Position numbers and translations under genes: made by a program. A stretch of DNA of 64,000 bases from Carnegiea gigantea (Eukaryota; Streptophyta; Magnoliopsida; Caryophyllales; Cactaceae). The notes beneath the pieces are model-generated. The model was not told the origin of the DNA. It saw only the letters and a program-made list of their open reading frames with translations, and did not search any database. This document shows, piece by piece, positions 21,582 through 32,077 of this stretch. The stretch spans positions 1-64,000 of the forward strand of contig JAKOGI010003069.1 in assembly GCA_029747015.1 (NCBI GenBank), read 5' to 3'. Within the stretch, counting starts at the first letter, position 1, and every line of letters begins with the position of its first letter.

Positions 21582-23082
21582 TGATGCGTGCTAGGCTAGC
21601 ACTTCGGACACTACTAACACTCAACACACTTGGATATGAATTGGCCTAAAGGTTAAAACCACCAGCCAAAGCTAAAGGATTCACCACCAATCTTCGTAAA
21701 GCAAACGCACCGGAAGAGAGGATAAAGAATCACTCCTAAACACCACCAATGAAGGATAAAGTAGAGGAGATTTGAGATTTGCTTAAGCTAGCAAAGAAAA
21801 CTTTTCATTTTCATTCCAAAAGTTAGTAAACATTCAGCTTTGGCCGAGTATATCCGGCCTTCACAACAAGATCAAGGGCCAAGATTTAACTAGCTAAATC
21901 AAGCAACCTAGTCTAGCTAATACAAGGCCTAAATTCAGCATCTCTTGGATGTTTGACACCTAATACAAGTGTTAATCTCAATGTTTGAGGTGTCTAACAT
22001 GTGTTACACTTAAGTACAACTAATGAAAGCTTTGATAAGATGAAAAACAAGTCAAAACAGCAAGGACAGCCGGCTGATCACCTAAAACAGCAAAGGACAG
22101 CTTGTTTTGGTCCCTTGGATAAAAGGGCATTTTCTTCCTTGCTTGCCCGGATAATAGCTGTACCTTGGGTGGCTGAATCTGAGGTTTTGAGGGTTCATTT
22201 GATAAACATTTAGACACCCTTTCATGCCCTTAGGTGTCCCCAAAGAGTCCTCAAAAGATGGGAACAAACGGAGCTCATTTCGGACCAGATCATAGGCTGA
22301 ATTCCAGGACTGTCCAGTTTTGCACGGTTTGAAAGATTAGGCTGGTTGACTAGGCAAATGATGTCAAAATGCTTTGGAACTTGCTTCATTGGAAAGATAA
22401 GACCTGAAACTTAAAGTTAGGCTTTAAACCGTTCAGTTAAATCAGGTTGCTCTTGGGTAATAGAGGGCCAGAAGTTGACCCATGTGCGCGGCTGTACTGG
22501 CCAGTTTGCAGGTCTGAAATGTTTGGATGATTTGAACCCCCAAATGGCCTCCTTTTCACTTGCAACTTGATTTATATGAAAGATCACATCCTAAACTTAA
22601 AGAAAGGCCAGAAATATCTCGACCAAAGGCCTGCCAAGGCAAGCCAAAAATCTCCTCAAACTTCAGTCAGGTGCTGTGTGGCTGAAACTGGATACCCGGT
22701 TGCATCTTTAGCCAAAAGTTATCAACCTAGGCCATTTACAAGCTAAATAAAAGCTTTATAAAGGACTTAGGTTGTCGACCCAAAAGTGTAAAGTGCTTCC
22801 AAACCCCTGGTAAGAGGAAAAATGCCTTGAACATGCAAAAGAAACGGCCACTGCCCGGGTTGTTCTAAGGAACCGAATTGGACTGTTTTTGGGTGGAAAC
22901 CTTTGCTAGGCTTCTACAAGGAGCTTGGACTAGCTTGGCTTGGGATAGGGGTCCAAGAGAGTAAGGACCTTCCCAAGGGAGCTTGTAGGTCAAACTGAAT
23001 ACCTTGACAATAGGGATCCGAATGGAGTTGTTGAACAAGGACATGCTCTTGTAGACTAGAACTTCGTGGTTGGTGCGTATCA
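21582..23082 (-). repeat. 5' LTR of element D
   Basis: This is the second 1501-bp copy, nearly identical to 15471-16971. Differences I saw include A/G near 21822, T/C near 22128, a one-base indel near 22405 and a small change near 22940. No gene lies in it. It would hold the promoter of D, but I see no convincing TATA box. Confidence 0.95.
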
Positions 23083-23087
23083 CTTGC

Positions 23088-23331
23088 AAGAGGTCTTGAT
23101 GGAAAGAACACATCTTGAACTTAAACTTAGGCTCCCTGCAACCCCATTTTAGCCTTGGGAAGTTTAGGAAATAACGTGCACAAAACCGGGTTTGTGCACG
23201 CCTAAAATTCCAGTTTTGAGGAAATAATTTCCTTGTTCCCTTAGGTTGATTTCTTGCATCTTGGACATGAGGTTTGGACCTTTTGGGCTCCCTTGATGGC
23301 CATGGATCATGTTAGGGGTGGACCTCCATCA
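23088..23331 (-). repeat. 3' LTR of element C, part right of D
   Basis: The sequence resumes after the second CTTGC and runs to the LTR edge CTCCATCA at 23331. It matches 28970-29213. The purine tract of C lies just to the right (minus strand AGGGGAGGA). Confidence 0.9.
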
Positions 23332-26300
23332 TCCTCCCCTTGTTGAAGGGAATTTGCCCTCAAATTGATAAGATTATCATCCTCCTCATAAGGGCTAAGG
23401 TCGGCTACGTTGAAAGTAGCCGAAACTCCATACTCACCGGGCAAACTGATCTTGTATGCATTATCATTGATGCGTTCCAATACTTCAAAAGGACCATCGG
23501 CCCTTGGCATCAATTTGCTTTTCCTCTTAGAAGGAAACCGTTCCTTCCTTAAGTGAACCCATACCAAATCACCGGGGTGAAACATCTTCTTTCTATGCTT
23601 GTTGGCATGGTCTTTGTATGAGGCATTGGCCTTCTCAATTTTGGCCTTCACGGTTTCATGGAGCTTTTGGATCTCTTCGACTCGCTTGCTAGCCTCCATG
23701 TGAGGCTTCGCATTCATTTCTCTTGGAGCAAGATCAAGGGGACTCAAGGGATCCATCCCATAGACTACCTTGAATGGAGATAAGCCCGTGGCCTTGCTAG
23801 GTGATTTGTTGAAAGCGAATTCGGCTTGTGGCAAGGCTAAGTCCCAAGCTTTGATATTGGATTTCACTAGCACTCTTAGGAGGGTTCCCAAAGTCCGGTT
23901 GGTGACTTCGGTTTGCCCATCCGTTTGAGGGTGGCATGAAGTGCTATACTTGAGCTTTGTTCCCATCTTCTTCCAAAGTGTCACCCAAAAATGGCTAAGG
24001 AACTTGGTATCCCTATCCGAAACAATGGATCTAGGGATGCCATGCAACCTCATTACTTCCTTGAAGTATAGATTGACAATGTGGGTGGCATCGTTGGTCT
24101 TGGCACAAGGTATGAAATGGGCCATCTTCGAAAAACGATCAACAACCACGAAAATGGAGTCCTTACCCCTTTGTGTTCTTGCAAGGCCAAGAACAAAATC
24201 CATGCTTACATCCTCCCAAGGATGATTGGGAGTAGGTAAGGGAGTGTATAAGCCATGGGGTAGGAGGTGGCTCTTGGCAACTTGGCAAGTGGCACATCTC
24301 TTCAACACATCTTGGACATCTTTGCTCATACTTGGCCAATAATAATGTTCCCTTAACATCATAAGGGTCTTGTTCTCTCCAAAGTGACTGGCAAGAGATC
24401 CTCCATGGACCTCACGGATAAGCAACTCTCTTGTGCCACACTTAGGCACACACAATCTCGATCCCTTGAACAAAAATCCATCTTGGACAAGGAAGTCACC
24501 TTTGGGATGCCGAAGGCACTCCTTGTAGAGCTCTCCCAAATCTCCATCATTCTCATAGAGAGACTTCAAATGCTCAAACCTAAGAATGCAAGCATCAAGT
24601 TGGAATAGCAATAAGTGCCTCCTTGACAAGGCATCGGCTCCTTGGTTGAGCTTTCCGGACTTATGCTTGATGGTGAAGTTGAAAGATTGGAGGAACTCTA
24701 CCCACTTGGCATGCCGTGAGTTAAGTTTATCTTGCCCTTGAATGTACTTCAAGGCTTCATGATCGGAGTGCAAGATGAACTCACTAGCCACCAAGTAATG
24801 ATTCCAATGCTCAAGGCACCTCACTATTGCATAGAACTCCTTATCATAAGTGGAGTACTTCCTCCTTGAGTCACACAGCTTCTCACTAAAGAAGGCTAAG
24901 GGCCGCCTTTCTTGAGTGAGGACTCCTCCAATGCCAACTCCCGACGCATCACACTCTACCTCAAACACTTTGTCAAAGCATGGCAAGGCAAGAACCGGTG
25001 CTTGGGTGATGGTTTCAAAGGCTTCTTGAGCCTTGGGAGTCCACTTGAACGATGCACCTTTGATAACCTCGGTCATAGGGGCCATAATGGTACTAAAGTT
25101 TCTAATGAACCGCCTATAGAATGAGGCAAGCCCATGGAAACTTCGCACATCATAAATACTCTTGGGGGTTGGCCAAGACCGAATTGCTTCCACTTTACTC
25201 TTATCAACTTTGATGCCTTCACTTGTGACAATGTAACCGAGGAAGGTTACCTCATGAGTGAAAAATGCACACTTCTTGAGGTTACCATAGAGCTTCTCCT
25301 TCTCTAGAACCTTCATGACTTGTGTGAGATGTTGAAGGGGCTCTTCTTCATTCTTGCTATAGATGAGGATGTCATCAAAATACACCACAACGAATTTGCC
25401 AATGAAGGGCCGGAACACTTGGTTCATGAGCCGCATGAAGGTACTTGGAGCATTTGACAATCCGCAAGGCATGACTAGCCACTCATACAAGCCTCCTTTG
25501 GTTTTGAAGGTCGTTTTCCATTCATCTCCCTCTCTAATGCGGATTTGGTAGTAACCACTTCTCAAATCCACCTTAGAGAACACACTAGAACCATATAACT
25601 CATCAAGCATATCCTCAAGACGGGGAATTGGATATCTATACTTGATGGTTATCTTGTTGATTGCTCGACTATCAACGCACATACGCATGCTCCCATCTTT
25701 CTTTGGCACAAGGAGGGCCGGAACCGCACAAGGGCTCAAGCTCTCTCTAATCAACCCCTTATCCATGAGCTCATCAACTTGCCTTTGGATTTCCATGGTT
25801 TCTTTGGGGTTTGTCCGATAAGCCGGTTTGTTTGGAAGAATGGAACCGGGTATGAGGTCTATGTGGTGTTGGATGGTTCTTTGTGGTGGTAAGCCGGGGG
25901 GTATTTCTTCGGGGAAGACATGGCTAAAATGTTCAAGGAGGGAAATGGTTAGGGGATGTGATGGTGTGGAGGTTTCGGATTCTTCAAGGGTGGCTAGGAT
26001 CCACTCCTTAAAGGCCTTGAATTCATGGTGAGAAGCCTTAAGGAGAGGCTCACTCACGGCTAGAAGCATGTCCGAATGGTCATGGCTTGGTTGGGGTTTA
26101 CTTTTGTGGAGTTGGGAAGGGCTTAATGGGGCAAGGGTGATCTTCTTCCCATCTTTGTGGAAGGTGTAGGTGTTTAGATAGCCATCATGTATGACCTTCC
26201 GATCAAACAACCAAGGTCTTCCCAACAAAAGGTGACATGCATCCATGGGGATGATATCACACCACAATTCATGATGATAGTGCTTCCCAATTGAGAATGG

Positions 26301-26600
26301 AATCAAGCATCTTGAATTAACTTGCAACCCCTTACCTTGATTTAGCCATTGAATGTTGTAGGGGTGAGGATGAGCCGAAGCTTGAAGGCCAAGCTTCTCC
26401 ACCATAGTTGAGGATGCCACGTTTGCACAACTCCCACCATCAATGATGAGGGAACACACTTTGCTTTGAATGGTGCAACGTGTATGGAAGATGTTCTCTC
26501 TTTGTTCTTCATGTTCTCCTCTTTTGTTACTCAAAGCTCTCCTCAATACAAGTAACTCTCCTTCATCCGCTTCCTCAATCACTTCTTCTTGTTCCTCCAT
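23307..26600 (-). CDS. Element C protease, RT, RNase H and integrase, open frame
   Basis: One open frame of 1097 residues. It begins in the acidic segment before the protease (EEADEGELLVLRRAL). Protease: IIDGGSC with Asp. [14 protein letters not shown] and VYFDDILIYS; the usual MPFGLSNA reads MPCGLSNA here. RNase [30 protein letters not shown]. Integrase: HHCC with KRCATC, then [36 protein letters not shown]-terminus: GPFEVLERINDNAYKISLPG, NLINLRANSLQQGEDDGG. It ends 25 bases inside the 3' LTR. A deletion of a few residues before ITQAPVLALP is possible compared with A and F. It is in the same frame as the gag part upstream, with a TAA at 26613-26615 between them. Confidence 0.92.
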   Translation of the reverse strand: MEEQEEVIEEADEGELLVLRRALSNKRGEHEEQRENIFHTRCTIQSKVCSLIIDGGSCANVASSTMVEKLGLQASAHPHPYNIQWLNQGKGLQVNSRCLIPFSIGKHYHHELWCDIIPMDACHLLLGRPWLFDRKVIHDGYLNTYTFHKDGKKITLAPLSPSQLHKSKPQPSHDHSDMLLAVSEPLLKASHHEFKAFKEWILATLEESETSTPSHPLTISLLEHFSHVFPEEIPPGLPPQRTIQHHIDLIPGSILPNKPAYRTNPKETMEIQRQVDELMDKGLIRESLSPCAVPALLVPKKDGSMRMCVDSRAINKITIKYRYPIPRLEDMLDELYGSSVFSKVDLRSGYYQIRIREGDEWKTTFKTKGGLYEWLVMPCGLSNAPSTFMRLMNQVFRPFIGKFVVVYFDDILIYSKNEEEPLQHLTQVMKVLEKEKLYGNLKKCAFFTHEVTFLGYIVTSEGIKVDKSKVEAIRSWPTPKSIYDVRSFHGLASFYRRFIRNFSTIMAPMTEVIKGASFKWTPKAQEAFETITQAPVLALPCFDKVFEVECDASGVGIGGVLTQERRPLAFFSEKLCDSRRKYSTYDKEFYAIVRCLEHWNHYLVASEFILHSDHEALKYIQGQDKLNSRHAKWVEFLQSFNFTIKHKSGKLNQGADALSRRHLLLFQLDACILRFEHLKSLYENDGDLGELYKECLRHPKGDFLVQDGFLFKGSRLCVPKCGTRELLIREVHGGSLASHFGENKTLMMLREHYYWPSMSKDVQDVLKRCATCQVAKSHLLPHGLYTPLPTPNHPWEDVSMDFVLGLARTQRGKDSIFVVVDRFSKMAHFIPCAKTNDATHIVNLYFKEVMRLHGIPRSIVSDRDTKFLSHFWVTLWKKMGTKLKYSTSCHPQTDGQTEVTNRTLGTLLRVLVKSNIKAWDLALPQAEFAFNKSPSKATGLSPFKVVYGMDPLSPLDLAPREMNAKPHMEASKRVEEIQKLHETVKAKIEKANASYKDHANKHRKKMFHPGDLVWVHLRKERFPSKRKSKLMPRADGPFEVLERINDNAYKISLPGEYGVSATFNVADLSPYEEDDNLINLRANSLQQGEDDGGPPLT

Positions 26601-26612
26601 GTAATATACACC

Positions 26613-27694
26613 TTATCCTTCTTCCTCCTCTTCTTCCTCTTCTTCTCTTCTCTTATCCCACTCGGCCAAGGAGATAACCCTCCTATTTGGACACTCCGAA
26701 GCAATGTGCCCAAGACCCTGACACTTGAAACATCTCCTTTGGTCATTTGGCTTGGGGTTGGGTCGGTTTTGGGAAGGTGGAGTCTTTTGTGGGGCTTGGT
26801 TCTTTTGTGGAGGTGGGGGTGTAGTAACCGTGGGTTTGGGAGGTGGATAAGAGCTCCCCTTATTGAAAGGTTGGCTCTTGGGAAAGGGTTTGGGAGGTTC
26901 TCTTTTGTAGAGCTTGGATTTCCTTTGTTGCTCAACTTTGTGGGCTAAGACACACACCTCATCAAAAGTGGTGTATTGTTGCAATTCCACCACATGGGCA
27001 TACCTAGGATCTAACCCACCCAAATATCTCACTATGGTTTGCTCTTCGGCTCTCTCAAGTCACACTTGATTAACAACTTCTCAAATTCCCTAGTGTACTC
27101 CTCAACACTCAAGTTCCCCTGGGTGAGATTGTGAAGTTGGGAATAATTGTCTTGTAGGTAAGATGGGGGTAGGAAACGGGCTTTGAGTTTGGGTTTCATC
27201 TTTTCCCATGTTCGAATCTTTCCCTTCCCTTGCCTAACTCTCTTAGCACAAAGGTTGGACCACCAAAGAGAAGCATATTTTCGAAGCTTAAGGGCCACAA
27301 GTTTTACCTTATTTCCCTCGGAAATCTCTTTGTAGTCAAAGATTCTCTCAACGGTTTGCATCCATTCCAAGAACTCATCGGGGTCTAGCTTCCCTTCAAA
27401 CTCTGGAATCTCCACTCTAATGTCTCCTTGGTGAGAGGTTGTCCGCCTTCCTCTTCTTGATCTTCCATAAGCCTCCTCTTCACTTGACGAGCTCAAGTGT
27501 GGGGCTTCTCTTGCTTTCGGTTCGGAGTCGGAGGAGTTAGAAGATCGGGAACTCCTAACCTCCTTTCGTTTTTGCTTCAAGGAGTCTCCAAGTTGTCGCC
27601 TCAGATACTCATTCTGACCTTTGATCTCTTCATTCTGTAGCTTCAAGGCCTCATAATTCCTCATGAGAGCCTCAAACTTTTCCTCCATGGTCAT
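26613..27694 (-). pseudogene. Element C gag
   Basis: The likely start is the ATG at 27694 (MTMEEKFEALM), followed by a coiled-coil (LQNEEIKGQNEYLRRQLG). The next parts are a Ser/Arg/Glu-rich stretch, the capsid (VEIPEFEGKLDPDEFLEWM, LRKYASLWW) and YTREFEKLLIKCDL. One base is missing near 27050, so the rest (VRYLGGLDPRYAHVVEL, a proline-rich linker, zinc knuckle CFKCQGLGHIASEC near 26700-26745, acidic end) is in the next frame. That frame ends in TAA at 26613-26615 and is in phase with the pol frame. Two lesions therefore separate this gag from a continuous polyprotein. Confidence 0.88.
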
Positions 27695-28064
27695 GCTAGT
27701 AGTGCTTGTGTTGAAATAAGCAGGAAACTTCACGGCCTGAATGTGGCACGGGCGTGCTGTGAGGCACGGGGCGGCCGTGCTCTGGTTCTGGACGGGAGTG
27801 AAGTTGAGATGTTGCTGGAAAAGGGGTGGCACGGTCGTGTGACGTGGCACGGGGTGGCCGTGCTGAAGTACTGGGTGTGGATGAAAAAGGGAAGTGTGGC
27901 TGGAATGTGAGGGTGGCACGGTCGTGCTCTTTGGCACGGGATGGCCGTGCCGTTTTTCTGGATGGTGAAGAACCGTGGAGCACGGTTTGGTGTTTTTGAG
28001 GGGGAATGTGTTTGGGGTGTGTGGAAGGGTGTTGGGCAGCAAGCTTAGGCCTAGGGAAGCCTTA
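27695..28064 (-). repeat. Leader of element C with three palindromic units
   Basis: The units lie at about 27743-27780, 27827-27864 and 27913-27950. Each has GGCACGGTCGTG-like and GGCACGGGGTGGCCGTGC-like halves. The leader is open in the gag frame from 28084. Read in that frame, the units give HGHPVPKSTTVPP, HGHPVPRHTTVPP and a more changed third copy. Spacing is about 85 bases. Confidence 0.75.
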
Positions 28065-28077
28065 GCTCTGATACCAA
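28065..28077 (-). other. Primer-binding site of element C
   Basis: The plus-strand text AGCTCTGATACCA is the complement of TGGTATCAGAGCT, one base different from the usual tRNA-Met site at its end. It lies three bases from the LTR. Confidence 0.85.
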
Positions 28078-28080
28078 ATA

Positions 28081-29213
28081 TCATGTATCCTCAAGGAAAA
28101 CCCAAGAGGATAGGAACAAGGGTGGGATGAAAGCAATGGGAGGTAACAACAAGGCAACTTTGAATTCACAAACTCACCTTGAGCTGGGAAGGATAGAACC
28201 GGAACTAACACCTACCTTGGATACAGAAACACCACCAAGGTTTGATGTTAGGGCCCTTAACAAACTCTTGGATACAGAAACACCACCAAGAAGGAAGTTA
28301 AGACTCTTACTAGATCACCACTCAACTTGGCCAAAAGATGAGATAAGCTAGAAGAGAGTTTGAGGATTCAAAGGAGCAAAGCTCAACTTTCATTCAATAA
28401 ACAAGCTTGAGGGGCCGGCCAAGGGGCTTGTGGGGGTATTAATACAAAAGTTCCAAGTACAAATCATAGGCCCTAGGTTGCACTATAAGCTAAACTAGGC
28501 AAAAATACATAGATCATATCAAAACAAAAAGGGTAGATGCATCCTCCACTTGACACCTCTTCAATGCTAATCTTGAGGATGATGTGTCGGCCTAGGGGTG
28601 AATGGAAGCTTCTTGGCAGCTAAGTACCCTTCATGATGACTCTTGCAAGTGGCTAAGCATGGGTTAGAGCAATAAGACACCTCACTCTCCTCTCTTGTAC
28701 CCGGCTGCCCTATTACCCGGTCAAAAGGGTGTTTCTTTCCTTGTTTTGGTGGTTAATAGCTCCTCATGAGTGTAATTTGGCTGAGGTTTTTTATGGTCAC
28801 TTGATAATATTTTTAAAGTACTTTCAAACCATAAAAGTTTCAGATCAAATGGAGGAGAAATGGGCCACCAAACAACCTCTTGTTTCAGCCCTGCCCAGTT
28901 CAGCGCCAGGATGTAGTGATTGACTTTGCCTGAGGTTTGAGGTATCAAATGAATTCCAAATGACTTGCAAGAGGTCTTGATGGAAAGAGCACATCTTGAA
29001 CTTAAACTTAGGCTCCCTGCAACCTCATTTTAGCCTCGGGAAGTTTAGGAAATAACGTGGACAAAACCGGGTTTGTGCACGCCTGAAATTCCAGTTTTGA
29101 GGAAATAATTTCCTTGTTCCCTTAGGTTGATTTCTTGCATCTTGGACCTGAGGTTTGGACCTTTTGGGCTCCCTTGATGGCCATGGATCATGTTAGGGGA
29201 TGGACCTCCATCA
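28081..29213 (-). repeat. 5' LTR of element C
   Basis: 1133 bp. The inner end reads TCATGTATCC where the other copy reads TGATGTATCC, so the terminal dinucleotide on this side is mutated (CA to GA on the coding strand). The outer end is CCTCCATCA at 29213. It holds no gene. Confidence 0.9.
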
Positions 29214-29358
29214 AAAGGTATCTAGCTGTTTGTGTAGATACTCATTTTGATCCTTCAAATCTTGATTAGAACTCTTCAGTTCTTGATTAGAAGAGGTAAT
29301 CTCATGATTACTCTTCAAAACAGCATCAAGGTTCTCTTCTAAACTCAAACTAGTACTC
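29214..29358 (-). pseudogene. Element E second gag, N-terminal end
   Basis: The minus strand starts with an ATG at 29358 and a peptide beginning MSTSLSLEE. It is followed by a heptad-like, Ser/Asn/Gln-rich coiled-coil (NQELKSSNQ) that closely matches the gag start at 40061. It is cut at 29214 by C and continues at 14580. It is the 5' end of a second internal region attached to the middle LTR of E. Confidence 0.75.
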
Positions 29359-29467
29359 ATGTTGTAACCGATTTAAGAGTAGAACAGAATTTGGACTTGT
29401 GATTGGGGAATGGATTTGGAAATGATTCTGGAAGGGTAGGGAGAATACCAGGCCAAGGAGAAACTCA
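29359..29467 (-). other. Element E leader with deleted primer-binding site
   Basis: Compared with 40062-40190, this leader lacks 23 bases exactly where the primer-binding site and LTR end should be. GAAACTCA is followed directly by AAGCTCAAGG. This copy could not prime reverse transcription. Confidence 0.65.
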
Positions 29468-29939
29468 AAGCTCAAGGAATTAAGCTTAAAATCAAAGGGA
29501 AGCAAAGAAAGGAGATGAACACTCACAGTTTTCCTAAGAACCTATGACTGAAATGGATGAATGAGATAGAACTAATCATGAGTTTAGGATACAGAAATAC
29601 CACCAAAACCAAGGTTAGGGCCCCTAAACTTGAATAAGATACAGAAAATCACCACTTAAACAAGATTAGGACTAAACTTGATCACCACCTTGATCAGCCT
29701 AGTTAAGGATAAGCAAGTGTAGTATTCTGGTTTTTCAAGAGAAAACTCTCTTTCTTTCTTTCAAATGTCGAAATCTGATTAAAAAAGTGAAGAGTACAAA
29801 CCCTTAAAGGTAAGCTAGCAAGCAACCAAGCAGCTAAAGGCTAAGGAGTGAGGTTTCTTCATCATTAGGAAACCTCTTAATCTAGCTTAATACACGGTTT
29901 TAGCTAACCCGTGTGGTTACAAAGTTAATCCCTGCTTAA
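29468..29939 (-). repeat. Middle LTR of element E, part left of B
   Basis: It matches the E LTR at 40195-40680 and is interrupted at CTTAA (29935-29939) by B. It continues at 36727. It has no gene. Confidence 0.75.
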
Positions 29940-31047
29940 TGATGTATGTGTGCGTGGAAAGTGATCCAAATCAAACTCAAACTCAAAACAAACCAAAGTG
30001 AAAAGAAAAATGAAAGATGGATGAGATGGAAGAAGATCTTCACCACACAAGAAAAGGATAGAACAAGATCTTGTAATTAAGATAATCCTTCACGGAGCCA
30101 CTCAATGACTTGATCTTGGGCTAATTCTCTTGTCTTAACCGAGGAATCACTCCAATGGAGAAGATAGAGAACCTCGAACACCATTTGAATTTGCCACAAT
30201 TCAAGATATGGAACTAGGAATTTTAGATGCACTTTTGAGAAACACACTCAAAGTACGTGTATTGCTTTTGGAAATCTCATACAATCTGAATGACAAGCAT
30301 CACACGCCCCTCCTCTTTTATAAGCTCAGCAAAAGACAACCAAAAGACTCAACAACTCCTAACAATTAAAACTAGCCAGTGAAAAGACTAAGTAAAATGA
30401 AAAGACTCATCATAAAAGGGGTGGGGGAGGTTACAAGGAATATTCTAGGATTTCTACAACTGATTATTCCCATCTAGAAGCATCTAAAACGTGCACAATA
30501 TCAGCCACACAATCACATGTAACCGAAGACTCTTCATATTCCCAGAATTAATCTTTGCAGCTGCCTCAACTTCAACAGAGCATAACTTCCAGAATACTCG
30601 GCCAAATCACGTGTTCTTGGGCTTGTTAGAAAGCCCTGGAAGTCTATTTTCCAGAATGGTCTCATTTGCTCAATTTGGATAAGCGGTTTGAAAGTTATGG
30701 CCCAAACAATGCACCTATCTCAGACTGGACTGGATCAGCATAACGTACCTTTGAGTGATATTTTGCCCAATCAAATGACGTCCAAATTAAACAAACTTGG
30801 GCTTATTTTAAAGCTGAAATCTTAAGCTTCCAAAGCATATGGGCCCTCAAGTTGCGGGTCTACTTGAGCTTGTCCAAAAGTTGCCACAGAAATTACCTTC
30901 CGCAGGGACGAATCGGGCACTAATTCTTCCGGAAGGAATAAAATTTTTCTACAGAGTTTTGCCACGTCTTTGACTTCTTGAAGCTTGATTGGGTCTTCCT
31001 TGTGCTGGGCTTGATGGTCTTTGGGCCGTTCATGATGGTCTCCATCA
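29940..31047 (-). repeat. 3' LTR of element B
   Basis: 1108 bp, TGATGTATGTG to GTCTCCATCA on the plus strand. Its first 226 bases in the minus direction encode the end of the integrase frame. A TATA candidate (minus CTTATAAAA) lies at 30317-30325. Confidence 0.93.
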
Positions 31048-32077
31048 TTCCCCCCGGGTGAGTGAAAGTTTGCCCTCAAACTAGGAAGGGGCTCATCAGT
31101 AAAATAGGGGCGAAGGTCGGAGACATTGAATGTAGCTGAAACTCCATAATCTCTGGGAAGATCAACCTTGTAAGCATTAGGCCCAACCTTCTCAAGGATC
31201 TCAAAGGGCCCATCTGATCGAGGCATCAACTTAGATTTTCTTTTAGAAGAAAAATGTTCCTTTCGCAGGTGAATCCAAACCAAGTCTCCAGGCTAAAAAT
31301 GTACCTCTTTCCGGTGCTTGTTGGCGCTTTGCATGACTCTCTCATTAGCCTTGGCTATGTTGTCACGAACGCGAGCATGAAGTTCTTGAATTTCCTTGGC
31401 TCGTTTCTCGGCTTCCCATCTAAGTTTTGTAGGAGTGGGAATAGGAATAAGATCCAACGGACTCCTGGGATTATAGCCATAGACAACTTGAAAAGGAGAG
31501 AGTTGGGTGGACTTGCTAGGCACTCGATTGAATGCAAACTCGGCATGGGGCAACAACTCATCCCAATTCTTCAAATGCTTCTTCACAAGGACTCGTAGTA
31601 GAGTACCCAAAGTCCTATTAGTGACTTCAGTTTGTCCATCGGTTTGGGGATGACATGTTGTGCTAAACTTGAGTTGAGTACCCAATTTACGCCACAAAGT
31701 GAGCCAAAAGTGACTAAGGAACTTAGGGTCACGACCGGATACCATACTCTTAGGAATGCCATGTAGTCTCACAATTTCTTTGAAGTACAAGTTAGCCACT
31801 TGAGTAGCATCATTAGTAGTGTGGCAAGGGATGAAATGCGCCATCTTGGAAAATCGGTCCACAACTACTATAATGGAATCCTTGTTCCTTTGGGTTCTAG
31901 GCAAACCCGTAATGAAGTCCAAACTAATATCTTGCCAAGGGGCTTGAGGAATAGGAAGAGGGGAGTACAAGCCTTGGGGCAACGCATGGCTCTTAGCCAT
32001 TTGACAAGTAGAACATCTTTGATGAAATGCTCTACATCTCTTGACAGCTTTGGCCAATAGTAGTGTTCCTTCAACAT
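30822..32077 (-). pseudogene. Element B integrase with LTR-encoded tail
   Basis: The zinc finger (EHYYWPKLSRDVEHF) is separated by a frameshift near 32020 from CSTCQMAKSHALPQG. The core has [23 protein letters not shown] and [11 protein letters not shown]. The second Asp block reads SGRDPKFLSHF instead of SDRDTKF, so the conserved SDRD is altered. TAG at 31293-31295 replaces the CAG of HFQPGDLVW. The last part has GPFEILEKVGPNAYKVDLP and PSLRANFHSPGGNDG, then runs 226 bases into the LTR. There it encodes EVKDVAKLCRK and ends GPYALEA, like the frame kept in solo LTR H. Confidence 0.85.

Larger units (their letters stand above)
15471..23082 (-). mobile_element. Element D: young, intact Ty3/gypsy element, TSD CTTGC
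   Basis: D has two LTRs of 1501 bp each (15471-16971 and 21582-23082), a primer-binding site (21567-21579) and one uninterrupted gag-pol frame. CTTGC flanks it at 15466-15470 and 23083-23087. I counted about eight differences between the LTRs, including two single-base indels, which is close to 99.5 percent identity. It is nested in C, which is nested in E, so it is the youngest event in this stack. It is the only element here that looks able to encode all its proteins. Confidence 0.95.
14581..29213 (-). mobile_element. Element C: full-length Ty3/gypsy element, split by D, TSD AAAGG
   Basis: C lies on the minus strand with its 5' LTR on the right (28081-29213) and its 3' LTR on the left (14581-15470 plus 23088-23331). 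AAAGG flanks it at 14576-14580 and 29214-29218. D sits inside the 3' LTR. Without D the element is about 7.0 kb. By eye I counted about 20 differences over 1133 bp between its LTRs, so roughly 98 percent identity. The coding region is damaged only by one frameshift and one stop in gag. The pol frame is open. Confidence 0.92.
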
